This document shows, piece by piece, positions 12,803 through 24,193 of a stretch of DNA of 64,000 nucleotides. Each line of letters opens with the position of its first letter. The first letter of the stretch is position 1. A program made the translations under genes and the position numbers. Where the stretch lies: positions 9,515,691-9,579,690 of the forward strand of contig NC_064540.1 in NCBI RefSeq assembly GCF_023856365.1, in the 5' to 3' direction. The notes under the pieces were generated by a model. That model was not told the origin of the DNA. It was given only the letters and a program-made list of their open reading frames with translations, and made no database searches. This DNA comes from Brienomyrus brachyistius. Its lineage: Eukaryota > Chordata > Actinopteri > Osteoglossiformes > Mormyridae.

Positions 12803-15800
12803 ATTCATATATTTCTGGGGACATTCATTTCTCCTGGCACTACCCTAAATCTGATTATGACGACCTTAACCCCTGCCCAGCCCTAACTTTAACCATAAGT
12901 AACCAAACAAAATACAAGTCTTTCGGCATTTTTAGTTTTTTGATTGTAGTAATTGATAATGTAATATATACATGACCACACACACCCAAAAACGCACAGA
13001 CAGGTCGGGCGACGGGGCGTGTCAGGAGAGCCAGGTGTTCACCTGCTCAGCCTCGCTCTCGTCCTTCTTTCTGCTCTCTCCTTCCCTTTCTCTCCTTTCC
13101 ATTGTTCACCAGCTCCACGGTTGACACAGTGCTTGTGTACCTGACGGGGCCCAACGGCCACTGCGGCTCGGGTTTCAGGAGGAGACCTGGGGTCCTCATG
13201 CTGGGTCTCTGGCTGCTTCAGCGCGGGGGCCTGGCGGGCTGGAGCGTGTGTCTGCACCCGCGCCCACGCCGCCCCCACCCCCCCACACCCCCCACACCCC
13301 CCACACCCCCAGCTTTCCGATTGCTAACTTTGCGAGCCTCTTTCGCATTCCTGCCCCCCTGCTGCTGCTGTTAACACTGCCCACGTTACCTTGAATCTAC
13401 AATCGCCCCAGTGCACCCCCCCCCCGCCACCTCTCTCCCTCCCTCATGTGCTCTCCTTTCTCCTCAGACCCTCCCTCCCTTCTGCCTGAGGGTCTGTTTA
13501 ATTTACCCCCCCCCCCCCCCCCCCCCATTGTCCTTTGTGCAGTCTGGTTTGTCCCTAAAAAATTAAAGTGAGTCAGAGAGCGAGAGATAAATGGCTTTGT
13601 GTGTTTTTGTAGCAACATAAATGAAGCAGCGAAGCAGCTGAAATTAAACTGTGGTGGGGGGGGCGGCGGGGGGGCTGCCGGTGCTGCAGAGACAGGGGGG
13701 AAGGTGGAAAACAGCCGCTGGGAGACAAACAATAACATGTCTCTGTACCCCCTCCCTTAGTAACCCTGCGTATTTTTCATTCCTGTCTCCCACGCCCCCA
13801 CATGGCCGCTGATCTGACTCCCAGTTTCTGCCTAAAGGCCCCGCTGTCCCCCCCCCCCCCTCTGTGATAAAGCCTCATTTCATGCGAGCGAAGCTGGAGC
13901 TCTCGCAGAAAGGTGATGTGTCCTCCTTCACAGAGGTAGTTACTGTTGTGCCCTAGGGTTGGCATGTTTGGCCTTAGGTCCCCTTACATGTAAGGAAGGA
14001 TCGTCTGTTTCTAATGGAGGGTTAGGGATAGAGGTGCTGTACCTTAAAATGTGGCAGACTTGGCTTCACCTAAAGGTATGGCGCGCCCTGCTGGTCGCTC
14101 TGCGTAAAGGCGTCTCGTCATTAAAGACTCCCTGCGCCTAAACAGCCAGCTGACCTCGCCAAGCTGTCCCCAACCTGTCATTTGGCATGTGGCACCTCGG
14201 CTGTGACGTTTCAGGTGACCTGGTGACCCTAAATCAGCCCTGGACGGTGACTCTGCTGACCGCTGAGCACCTTCCCTGCGCTAACAGAGCCTCGTGGCCT
14301 GAAGGCTTCTCCTGTCAGCTCCCTCCTCCCATGCGACGCGCCCTGTGGCCCCATCTAAAAGCAAGGACGCCGGTACGTCGTCAGTGTCGGTCCCGCAGGC
14401 CCGTCAGGCGTGCTGTGGTCACGGCAGATGCTCAGGTCCATAATTACCCGCTTGCTGTACGCCATCTGCCGCTAGCAGCCGAACTGCGGCTCCGCCGGCA
14501 TGATGCTCTTCATGGGCGACCATCAGTCACTCGCTGCCCATGACCGGCGCTGCATGTGCGCCTGAGGGTGGCAGAGGGTGGCAGGGGGGAAGTTCTGGGC
14601 AGGGATTTTGGCACCTTCCATTTGATTTGAGCTGGCCCTGTTCTTTGTCTGTGGGAGGAATCAGCTTTCATATTTACTGTGCATCGCCCCCCCCCACCCC
14701 CAGCCCTGACTCGAAAGCACCCCCCCGAAGCTGTAATTAACTCTGCTCCGTGTGGCCATGTCTGTGAGAGTGCTTGTCAAAAGCAGACTTATCCAAAGCT
14801 ATAACTCATGATTATCCTGGCTTTCCCCAGGACATTGCAAGGTGAGCACTGTGTTAACGGGACTCTATGGTTCAACAGCAGAGCCTCTTCTTGTCCCGGT
14901 CACCTTTTGGGAACAGCCGGGCCTCTTCTGGACCTGGCTGCCTCTAGAGAACAGCAGGACCTCTTTCTGTCCTGGTCGCCTTTCGGGGACAGTAGGGTCT
15001 CTTTGGGGGCCCGGCCGCCTTTCGGGGACAGTAGGGTCTGTTCTGGTCCCGGCCGCCTTTCAGGGAGAGCAGGGTCTCTTTGGGGGCCCAGCCGCCTTTC
15101 GGGGAGAGCAGGGTCTCTTTGGGGGCCCAGCCGCCTTTCGGGGAGAGCTGGGTCTCTTTGGGGTCCCGGCCGCCTTTCGGGGACAGTAGGGTCTGTTCTG
15201 GTCCCGGCCGCCTTTCGGGGACAGTAGGGTCTGTTCTGGTCCCGGCCGCCTTTCGGGGACAGTAGGGTCTGTTCTGGTCCCGGCCGCCTTTCGGGGAGAG
15301 CTGGGTCTCTTTGGGGTCCCGGCCGCCTTTCGGGGACAGTAGGGTCTGTTCTGGTCCCGGCCGCCTTTCGGGGACAGTAGGGTCTGTTCTGGTCCCGGCC
15401 GCCTTTCGGGGACAGTAGGGTCTGTTCTGGTCCCGGCCGCCTTTCGGGGACAGTAGGGTCTGTTCTGGTCCCGGCCGCCTTTCGGGGACAGTAGGGTCTG
15501 TTCTGGTCCCGGCCACCTTTCGGGGACAGTAGGGTCTGTTCTGGTCCCGGCCGCCTTTCAGGGAGAGCAGGGTCTCTTTGGGGGCCCAGCCACCTTTCGG
15601 GGACAGTAGGGTCTGTTCTGGTCCCGGCCGCCTTTCGGGGAGAGCAGGGTCTCTTTGGGGGCCCAGCCGCCTTTCAAGGACAGCACCCCGAGTCTCTGTG
15701 GCCTGTAATGATTTGCTCCTCCTCTCCTAGTGGCTGACGCTGCCAGGGAAGATCACAACGGTCCGGGTGGCTACGGTGACCACAAGGAGCCCCATGAGGA

Positions 15801-18800
15801 CACGTGGCACACAGGGGTGTCAGAGAAGGCTAACCTGCAGGTGGCGCTGTCTGGTAGGAGTGGCATGCTGGCAGCACACGCTGAGCTGCTAGAGGAGGAA
15901 GCTGGACTGCTGCTGGAGCACCTGCCTCACACAGGAGGCGGGTCTTGTGAGTCTGCCCGCCGTTTCCCAGGTTACCGCCAGCCACAACCCCCTGAGCAGT
16001 GCCCTTCCCCCAACACACTGGCACTGCTCTCCCTTAGGTCCTCTTCTCCATCCATAGGCCCTTCCTTCCTCCCTGGGGCCTGAATTTCCTGATGTTTCAG
16101 GAATACAGATACGATGTGGAGAAAGCTGCTGCCCTCCTGTATCCTCCAGGCAGGACACTCTTACTGCCCTGTGAGGTGCACTGTTTACTGTAGGCTGTAG
16201 GCCTCCTTAGAACACGACTCCTGTATCCCACATCCCAGCGTGGTGAGCGACTCCACTCCGGGGGGGGGTGTAACTTGAAATCAGCAGCTTCGTCCTACGA
16301 TTTTCACTGGGAATGTAGGAGAACCCACCCCTCACACACACCCACAGACATCCCTGCCAGGACTGCCCCAACCTGCCCTCTATAAACAGGAGAGGTAGAA
16401 GGAGAGCGAGAGAGCAGGAAGATGAGAGGACGAGGAGAAACCTGAGTCTTGCGCCCTGATGATGGCCTACATGCAGGGCCCAGGCGGGGGGCCCATGGCC
16501 TTTGTTCCGCTGGCCTTCCTGTCTTTTGGGGTCCAAGTGATCTAAAAGCCCCCCTTGGAAAATGCCAACCTGACAGGTGGGGCGGTGACCCCTGCCCCAG
16601 CCCGTGTTTCATACATCTGCAGGACGGAATGAACCTGAACACCAGCCTGCACCCCCATGCCCCCCCCGCCCCCCCCCCCCCCCGGTGTCTGCTGAGGGTC
16701 AGGCCATCTGTCTGCTGGTGGGGAGGGGGGAGGAGGTTATACACATGCAAGTCAGTGATGAGCAAACAAACCTGTTAAAAGGCAGCCCCCCCCCCCCCAT
16801 GGGAAGCCCATGTCTGCAGAGGGACAAAGAGGGTTTATCATGCTGCAGCTGGCCAGGTTCAGGCCAGGCAGCCTTATGAGGGAGCAGAACAGTCCTCTGT
16901 GCCACTTTGTGGGGGTCAGACCCCGGACAAACACCCACTCCCCATTGTGCCAGTGTCCAAAAATGTTGATGAAATGATGCTCTATTTGCCCTTTGTCTGA
17001 GTACAGGTACTTTGGAATGTTTCTTTTCATATATCCTATCCTCTTCCCCTTTTGAGACATATATATGAGGTGAGAGTAAAGCTTGGGGTCTGAGCGCAGG
17101 GTCAGGCCACTTATCAGGCACCCTGGGGCATTTTGGGGGTTAAGGATCTTGCCTTCAGGTCCAACAATAATTCTGCAGAGGCCAGGGCTCAAACCAGGGA
17201 CCATCTAAGCACAGAGGTATAACCCAAGCCAGTCAAAAAATTAGCTCTGTAGAACTTAATAGGGTTGCGTTTTGGTTTAAGTCTACTGTCAGATTCTGCT
17301 ACTGGGGGTGGGGTTTCAAATGGGCAGCACCAGCAAGTGTGTGGAGCTTACTTATTCGCGTGGAGAGACCCTGCAGTCATGTGCGCTTTTACACACAAAC
17401 TGCTGGGGGCTTCTGTATTTGTATGATGAGGGAAGAGAAAATGTGTATAGCCTTTATTAGAAAATGGGATCTTGAAATCACTGGATGTGTTAAGTCTGAT
17501 GCCACAGCGCCACCTGCTGTAGCTTTTCCTAATTGCGGTATTTTCTTGCTTTGCTCAGTTCTGACCAGCAGAAGACATTTGTTAAATGTCCAGTCCTCTT
17601 TTTGCAGAACCAAAAAATGTTTTTTTTTTTTTTTGCGATTGACTTTCTGCTGCCTTTAATGAAATATATGTCGTCAAATTTGGTGTAGTTAACTACATGA
17701 TTAATACCTATCAGGTGTCCTTTTTGGGTGGTTTTATAAGCGCTCTTTGGCTGTCTGTAATTATCTATAAAGGGGTAAACTCCACGAAAGCTCACAATTG
17801 CAAGCACAGAAAACATAGTCACTGTGTAGCTGATTTTAGACCGAAGTGAACGTGTAAATGACATGTAGCCTCCCGCGGCTGTCGTGACGCTGTCCAGTGT
17901 TTCACACCCACCCCAGAGGCGCCTATTTAAGAGATATCGATTGCTGTGCTCCGGAAAGACTGGCGATGTTGATGCGGAGACAGAATCACCTCTTTTTCCC
18001 GCATATTGATGTCAGGGAGACCAGACGACACCGTCACTGTCGATCTCTCCGGCATGTCTGCTGTGGGGGAAGCAAGCAGACCTAAGGCCTTTTCATTCAG
18101 GCAATGATGAGAAAAGAATAATATCTCTCAAATACCCGCCCATAACAAAAGATTCATTCAGCGTGGAGAACTGGCAGCGGGCGTGTTTAATTGTGCCGTA
18201 AACTCCTCAGGAGACGGGGCTGAATGCTATAAAGCATATCATATTATTGCCTAATTTACAAACCATTTCGTTTGCTGTTTGCATTGGGTGCTTTTGCAGA
18301 AAGACGTCGGAGACTCGGTCATTTTCACCTCCGTTTTTCCGGCGCTTTCTTTTAAGTCGTAGTTTGGATTAATTTAAAACCTGTCAGCAGTCGGGGTTGA
18401 AACTCGCACACCGTGTATGTGATTTTCATAATACTGACATTTGTGTCCCGTAAAAACAGGATGCGACGAAAGGTAGTCGAAGGCTAAAACCCGGCTAAAC
18501 AGACCAGATTAACGTGAAACCCGAGCAAGCAGAGGCGCCTTGCTTTCTCCACCGGGAGAAACATTAGTTGTATGATGGGCGCCCGGCGTCCGCCGCTGAC
18601 TCTCCCCATCCTTCATCCATCCAGCCGGCGACTTCGCGGTGGTCCGGAAGAAGTTCCGCTGCCCCTGTTGCAGCTTCTCCGCTATGCACCAATGCATCCT
18701 GAAGAGGCACCTGCGCTCGCACACCGGCGAGCGGCCATACCCCTGCGAGACGTGCGGCAAGACCTTTACCCGCCGGGAGCACATGAAGAGACACACGCAG

Positions 18801-19357
18801 GTCGGTGTCCGGCAGGGGGCGATACGGAGTCGGTACACAATGCGTGTCTAACAGCTACACAGAGAGGAGCCTGTAATAATTCACTGAGTACATATGGCCG
18901 TGGAGTGAAAAACATTAAATGTAGTTATTTTGATTTCTTCTTCAAAGCTATTTTGTGGGGTTACACTAGAACATAGAGCAGGATAGCAAGGTAGCGCTGT
19001 GAACCGTTTTCGCGCTAAGTTGGTTGAGCCCACCTTCAGGGATGCGTGTCTCTGCCGCAGGTGCACAGTAAGGATAAGAAGTATACCTGCAAAGTGTGCA
19101 GCAGAGCCTTCGTGTGCGCAGCCAGTGTGGGCATCCGGCACGGCTCGCGCAGGCACGGCATCTGCTCCGACTGCGCCCGGCCCGGCGGCTTGCGGGGGGA
19201 GCCGGTCACTCCCGAGCGAGCGGCCGGCGTCCACGAAGGAATGCCGCGCGACGGCAACGAGGAGGCCGGTTTGGGAATGCTGGAGGACGAGAAGGAGGGC
19301 AGCGACTCGCAAGAGATGGACGGAGAGACCCGTAGAGAGTCCCACTGGGTTTCCTAG
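10479..19357 (+). CDS. zbtb46: Zinc finger and BTB domain-containing protein 46 (four coding exons)
   Basis: Coding exons are 10479-11295, 15731-15946, 18625-18800 and 19061-19357. Junction phases 1, 1 and 0 agree and give 501 aa. The BTB/POZ domain covers about residues 10-125 (CDVSVVVEGRVF, then NVIEVMSAASYLQMTDI). A conserved serine-rich motif (RRTSPANSSGDSAIAS) and a basic GRRKNRKNK segment follow. Two C2H2 fingers lie at 357-377 and 385-405, and a cysteine/histidine-rich segment (YTCKVCSRAF..GSRRHG) follows. These blocks match vertebrate ZBTB46 more closely than ZBTB8A/B. The family acts in the nucleus as a DNA-binding transcriptional repressor; in mammals it marks classical dendritic cells and endothelium. 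The start is the ATG at 10479; an in-frame GTG precedes it but the acceptor at 10432-10433 and the family N-terminus favour the ATG. Human ZBTB46 is longer (589 aa), mainly in the linker and tail. The gene converges on slc2a4rg. Confidence 0.95.
11462..12112. repeat. 26/27-bp minisatellite
   Basis: Two unit types alternate: GGTCTCCTTCGGGATCTCGG plus seven bases, and GGTCCCCTTTGAGATCTTGC plus six. Copies become more uniform toward the 3' side (about 11,800-12,110), suggesting that growth is most recent there. Confidence 0.9.
12757..12796. repeat. (CA)n microsatellite
   Basis: About 20 uninterrupted CA dinucleotides in the zbtb46 intron. Confidence 0.95.
14081..14096 (-). promoter_or_regulatory. 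CTCF-like motif
   Basis: The minus strand reads GACCAGCAGGGCGCGC, one base off the CTCF core CCAGCAGGGGGCGC. Motif match only; occupancy is unknown. Confidence 0.35.
14880..15680. repeat. 38-bp GC-rich minisatellite, about 21 copies
   Basis: The unit is GGTCCCGGCCGCCTTTCGGG followed by 18 bases ending GTCTGTTCT. Two main variants alternate (ACAGTAGGGTCTGTTCT and AGAGCAGGGTCTCTTTG types). Frames on both strands stay open over 400-570 bp because the unit has no stop triplets; the peptide period is 38 residues. It sits within zbtb46, ending about 50 bp before the acceptor of coding exon 2. Confidence 0.95.
15731..15946 (+). CDS. zbtb46: zbtb46 coding exon 2 (linker)
   Basis: Acceptor CTCCTCTCCTAG|TG, donor GGTCTT|GTGAGT at 15947. 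It encodes residues 274-344 plus split codons at both ends. The weakly conserved linker keeps the family pattern ANL..AL....LAA..E.L..E...LLEHLP, matching the equivalent human segment ahead of the fingers. Confidence 0.85.
15947..18624 (+). other. zbtb46: zbtb46 intron between coding exons 2 and 3
   Basis: Contains poly(C) runs (about 16672, 16790), a degenerate SINE-like segment near 17100-17230 and a CTCF-like motif at 17506-17520. Non-repetitive, AT-containing sequence at about 17.9-18.45 kb just before the finger exon may be conserved regulatory DNA. No other coding sequence is recognised. Confidence 0.7.
18625..18800 (+). CDS. zbtb46: zbtb46 coding exon 3 (zinc fingers)
   Basis: Acceptor CATCCATCCAG|CC, donor ACGCAG|GTCGGT at 18801. 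It encodes GDFAVVRKKF and then finger 1 (C357, C360, H373, H377) and most of finger 2 (C385, C388, H401), joined by the canonical TGERPYP linker. The final histidine of finger 2 (H405) comes from the next exon. Confidence 0.95.
19061..19357 (+). CDS. zbtb46: zbtb46 coding exon 4 (C-terminus)
   Basis: Acceptor TCTGCCGCAG|GTGCACAG, stop TAG at 19355-19357. It starts VHSKDKKYTCKVCSRAF, supplies H405 of finger 2, then the conserved GSRRHGICSDC segment, and ends in an acidic tail (LEDEKEGSDSQEMDGE). The tail resembles the acidic human C-terminus but is shorter. Confidence 0.93.
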   Translation: MHSKDKKYTCKVCSRAFVCAASVGIRHGSRRHGICSDCARPGGLRGEPVTPERAAGVHEGMPRDGNEEAGLGMLEDEKEGSDSQEMDGETRRESHWVS

Positions 19358-22307
19358 TTCAGATGAGCGAGCAATAAACCCCACAGGAAACGTCAATATG
19401 CAGCGTTCGACGACGGCGTTCCCGGTACGCTTGGGGGACGCCCTATGCGGTATCCCGGCTTTACTTCTCTCTGGGCCCTAGGCAGCTCATGGGCTGTCAC
19501 GCCGGGGTGATGGAAGTCCCCCCTCCCTCGGTGCGCCCATGCTCAAAACCTACTTGATCGGGCGGCTGCCGGGGGCATCGGCTGGGTTTGGTGCTCCAGA
19601 TTCGGCCCCAAGTCCGTCCTGCTCTAACGGGACACGCTCACTCTTGCATTCATTCCAGAATCACTGCGTCATAAATTCAGTCGCTCTGCAGACTCGGTGC
19701 GATCCGAAATGTATACCTTTTTTTACGATTTTGTATTCCTATAAGAAAATATTTGAATATGAAACAATTCAAGCTGAGTTCCCCCCTAAAGGTACAGCGT
19801 CTCCCTCCCCGAAAATGGACTGACTGCACCAGACTGATTTCATCTCCAGATCCCTGACAACTATGCCACCTATGGTCATGTCTTTCATAACCTTTCTGAA
19901 TGTAATCTGTTAATATCTGCATATGACAAACACAAGGAGCTGTTATCGGGAGAGAAAGCAGTTCGACTTAATGCAGGATTATTCCTTGTGTTCACTGCAT
20001 CCCTGTTTCCCGAGTAGTACGACAATCACATTTTAGTGAAGGATCCCGTGCTCTTTAATCCGGAACGAGGGGGATGCCCTGTTCGGGTCCCGCTTGCCTC
20101 CTCGTCTCGCCCTGTGGCTTGGCCTGCCCGCACTGATTTTTTTAGGCACGGTCCATTAGCATCTAGCCACGGAGAGAAACAATCACACAAAGCTGTGGGA
20201 GTTTGGCTGCGAAGTCGCATCGCTGTTTTAATTTTATTTCTGGGATGTTTAAGATGGAACTATGGTTTTTAAATATGATATTCCCTTTATTATTAAAGTT
20301 CCATTTTACTGTTTGTTCCTGGCAATACAAATAAGTTTAATATTTGTTTGGTGCGGCTAAGAGGTGGATGCTAACTTTAGCACTCGTTTTTTTAAATATC
20401 TATAAATATATATATATATATATATACAGTGAGAATTTTTTTTAAATAACTACCTTGTTCGAAAATAAGCCGTGTGACTATGTTACTCACAAGGCTGCAG
20501 CTGTTGATACATGATTTTAAATGCTAACTTATTTGCTATATATAATATATAAAGGAGTGTGTATATATAAAATATATAGCACAATCTTCTATACCAAAAA
20601 TCAAATATACATTATAACTCGTATAAAGTCTTTTCTTTTGTCGAATAGCTAGTTTTACGATCAGAATGTAATTTGTTTCGCATTGAATGTGTTTTTGCTG
20701 TTTAAGCTATGTATATACAAATAATTTTTCTAATGTGGAGCTTCTCAGTCTCGTGGGATGGAGGGACTGGCATCCTGCTGTGAGTGTTTGTGCGCTTTCT
20801 TCGCATGCTGATCCACAGCTGCTCACCAGCTTTCCAAGAGCGGGATCCCTCCCGAATACGGGGAAGACGATTCAAACCTGCTGCCGTGACGCCATGACGC
20901 TACGGACATAAAAGATCAAATTGTTCAAGCCTCAGGGTCCCTTAGCAGCTCCATAGCGATTGAGGCATAAGGCGCCGATGATGCAGGAAATGAGCTGTAA
21001 GAGAGGCGGTGTGCGGGGCTGCCGCTCGCTGTCAGTCTCTGTCCGCTTCTGCCGCTTCCTCGCACTACCTGTATTAGTCTCAATTTCCGTAAACCGACTG
21101 GGGATTGACAGTAATGCCCAATAATCTGCCGCCGTCGGTCTGATGGCCTGTGTTTGCTGACAGCTGTCCTCTCAGGATAGCCTACTCACCCAGCACGAAT
21201 CCTCTCTCACACACTGGGCTTTTTAAATTAACAAAACTAAACTTTATACTAGTAACACTGCAGTAGGGAAATGGGGAAGACAATATTGGGAAAACGTGTG
21301 ACATTTTCACCCTAGAGAGAGTCAACTTATGCAAACGCCCTGCGTACTTGTAGAAACTCACTATCAAGTGCATTTTCATGGACAGGGGACAGCAGGAGGA
21401 AGTGTAACACACACACACTCACTCACTCACTTTATACACTTTATACCACTTCCTCGCTCTTGACTTTGTTTTATCACAGACTGATAGCATTATCAGTCAA
21501 CTTTCAGTGTTCCTTTCGTTTGCTAGGTGTGTGCGGGTCCTGCTTGCTGCTACAGGACAAGGAGTGAATTTCAAGATAGAACTCAGATAGGCCTATTTTC
21601 AAGATCTGTTTAGGAATGCAGCGCATTCATTATGAAATATTTGGCAATAAACAGTCATTATTGTGAAACATTAAAATTATACGAACATTATAAGAATTGT
21701 GTATGCAAATTAGGGGACATTTCCCAATATTGTCTATAATGTACAACACACAGTATTGTATAATATACAGTTTACTGTGCTGTTAAGGAAAATTAAAATA
21801 TACACCGCCGCACAAACACTGCATTTAAACGAATTTTTACACCTGAAGATTTCTTAGAAAACTCACTCTGTAAAGTATAAACATGTGCAGGAAATAACTA
21901 TGGGTACATTAAACTCATTATCAGCTTCACATATAAAGCCATATATACAGTATGAGAGTTTTGGGATCGTATTAAACTGTAGTTCATTTTTTAAAAGTTA
22001 TATTACTCTGATTGGTCTGAGTGCTGTCTCTTGTGTATGCTTGTTTTACATGATCTCATGATGTATTCTTCCAAAACGGCTGATTTTTTTTAATTGCCCT
22101 TCTATTCCAGTGTATTTCTCTGTACAATGTGGACTTTGGTGTTGGGTATGAAGCCGTCTTTTTGTACTTTAGGCGCTGTCTAATTGAAAGCAGAGCCAGA
22201 AAAGCAGTTTGTTCTCATTTTGTGGACTTGATATTACCAGAAACCTTTTCCTACTTTGTACATGACGTGAGTACTCTTTTTTTTTTTTTTTAAAGCTATG
22301 CCTCTTT

Positions 22308-22321
22308 GCGCCACCTGTTGG
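22308..22321 (-). promoter_or_regulatory. CTCF-like motif at the convergent gene ends
   Basis: The minus strand reads CCAACAGGTGGCGC, a full match to the CTCF core CCASYAGRKGGCR. A weaker, oppositely oriented match (CCTGTAGGGGGCAG) lies at 22525-22538, so the two diverge. Confidence 0.4.
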
Positions 22322-22584
22322 TGGCAATTAGCTTGACAATGAATTGCTAATCAATCATTCCCAATAAATATGGAAAGTGCTGCTGGAAAAACCACTGGTG
22401 TTTCCTGCATTTTAGTCTGTTATTGGGTCAAATCCTAACTAACTAATATATGATATTCAAGGATAAAATATTTTACCTTAAAAACAGTTCAGTTTCACCT
22501 GAGTTAGTGCTATGAAAGACAGATCCTGTAGGGGGCAGATTAGGGAAGATATTACTATAGGCACAATCTTAGGGTACTTGGGCA

Positions 22585-22592
22585 AATAAAGC

Positions 22593-22599
<7 letters not shown>
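22585..22599. terminator. Two-way polyadenylation signal between convergent genes
   Basis: The plus strand has AATAAA at 22585-22590; the minus strand has AATAAA as TTTATT at 22594-22599. Together they form the near-palindrome AATAAAGCTTTTATT. It lies 3.2 kb after the zbtb46 stop and 1.6 kb after the slc2a4rg stop. It could end both transcripts. It could also be the tail of an old retroposon, because a (TTA)n tract follows directly. Confidence 0.4.
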
Positions 22600-22632
<33 letters not shown>

Positions 22633-22634
22633 GC
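22596..22634. repeat. (TTA)n microsatellite
   Basis: About 12 TTA/ATT triplets directly after the two-way AATAAA motif. Confidence 0.95.
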
Positions 22635-23781
22635 TATAATAATAATTATTATTAATAATTTTTGCCATTAACCTCCCCACCGATTTCCTTAACATACTTG
22701 AAAATTTGAAATCAAAGTGTATACAAAATATATGAAAATAGACACCTTTTCTTGTCCTCACAAACATGAAATGCAAATGCAGTAGACCTGATATTGAGTA
22801 TGTTTTTAAAGCTCAAAGAGATGAGGAAAAGGTTAATTTCCAAGTGCAGCACAACCATTGTTTACAGTGCTACGTGCAAACGTCAGCTGAGCACTTCTTC
22901 ACGATCTGCTTCCCATCACTACAAAGTGAGGACCTGGGTCAGTTCTGCACAGAGGAGCTGAAGCGGAGTATATGAACACTGCCTCTGAGACACCCAGCAC
23001 AGGGGACACCTCCATGAGTCCACATGGGCTGCTGCAGGGCTGCTGTCATTGAAAACATCCACCATCATACTCATTTCTGTTTTTCATTCGATGCCTTCAG
23101 ATTGCAAGCCTAACCAGGGGAGGTCAATAGATGCCAGCACAATTCCAAAAAATTTGTATATATTTATATATAAGTTAGTATATAATTGTATAGCGCTGTA
23201 TTTGTTCAAAGTATGCAAAAAAAGTAGATCATGACTGCAGGATCAACAAATTAAGCAAGTTACAAAACCTTGAGTTAACATGATATAGATGTGGTTTAAC
23301 AAAGTCTTTCCGCAAACCCTTTGGACCAGACAAGAGCGTTAAGAAAATAAGATTTCTGAGAAGGCTTATTAAACAAAAAATATAATGCTCAATAATGAAC
23401 AACGAAGCAGGCAAAAGATTAGATAAAACACATTTGCACTGTGTGCATTTTCTGTGTGCAAATGCTTTAAAACTAAAAAAATTGTCTCAAAAACTAAAAA
23501 ATTCATTTGTTTTACATTTTTACAGCTCTTCTGTACATCTACACCAGGCACTGTGTGATTTCATCACTAAGAAACTTACACAAAGATAGTAGGACAAGAT
23601 AATTACGCCCAGTCACCTGAATGTCAGATCCTGACCAATGAAACATTAGGACCTGTGCATTAGAAATGCCAGTGTTCAACCAATGGGATCCCAGCTCTAA
23701 CTCAACAGTATGTCAGTGTGCAACTAACAGGGATGCAGGAACTAGCAGAAGGCTGGCAGTCCTATGCACAGTAGATCTTCG

Positions 23782-24193
23782 TTCAATCTGTGAAGATCCA
23801 AAATTCTTCTCTACTGCAGACAGGAGCTCCTAGTTCAATCTGTGAAGCCCTGCAGTCCTTCTCTCCTGCAGACAGGAGCTCCTGGTTCAATCTGTGAAGC
23901 CCTGCAGTCCTTCTCTTTGGCAGATAGGAGCTCTGGTTCAATCTGTGAAGGCATGCAGTCCTTCTCTCTTGCAGATAGGAGCTCTGGTTCAATCTGTGAA
24001 GGCCTGCAGTCCTTCTCTCTTGCAGATAGGAGCTCTGGTTCAATCTGTGAAGGCCTGCAGTCCTTCTCTCTCGCAGATAGGAGCTCTGGTTCAATCTGTG
24101 AAGGCCTGCAGTCCTTCTCTCTTGCAGATAGGAGCTCTGGTTCAATCTGTGAAGGCCTGCAGTCCTTCTCTCTTGCAGATAGGAGCTTCTGGT
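23782..24193 (-). repeat. 51-bp minisatellite in the slc2a4rg 3' UTR
   Basis: Eight units start TTCAATCTGTGAAG (plus strand) at 23782, 23834, 23886, 23937, 23988, 24039, 24090 and 24141. On the minus (sense) strand each unit contains CTTCACAGATTGAACC, nearly identical to the last codons and stop of slc2a4rg (CGCTTCACAGACTGAACC) at 24194-24205. The array therefore appears to have grown from the stop-codon region and lies just after the stop in the mRNA. The 51-bp unit keeps alternative frames open; these are artefacts. Confidence 0.9.

Larger units (their letters stand above)
11296..15730 (+). other. zbtb46: zbtb46 intron between coding exons 1 and 2
   Basis: Over 40% of this 4.4-kb intron is repeats: the 26/27-bp array near the donor, a (CA)n, poly(C) runs and the 38-bp array that ends only about 50 bp from the acceptor. 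Unique islands at about 13.5-13.65 kb and 13.8-13.95 kb look non-repetitive and could hold enhancers. A CTCF-like motif lies at 14081-14096. Confidence 0.8.
19358..22600 (+). other. zbtb46: Probable zbtb46 3' UTR
   Basis: The 3.2 kb after the stop is AT-rich, largely free of recognisable interspersed repeats and without coding potential, as expected for a long 3' UTR. AATAAA hexamers occur at 19373-19378 (implausibly close to the stop), 22363-22368 and 22585-22590. It contains an (AT)n at about 20406-20427 and a T-run at 22278-22291. The real end is unknown. Confidence 0.4.

Noticed and set aside
14808..15516. Long frames through the 38-bp array, including a 190-residue one on the minus strand
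   Set aside because: Pure tandem-repeat artefact inside a zbtb46 intron.
23782..24193. CRISPR-like regularly spaced repeats
   Set aside because: Units are contiguous tandem copies without unique spacers, in a vertebrate 3' UTR.
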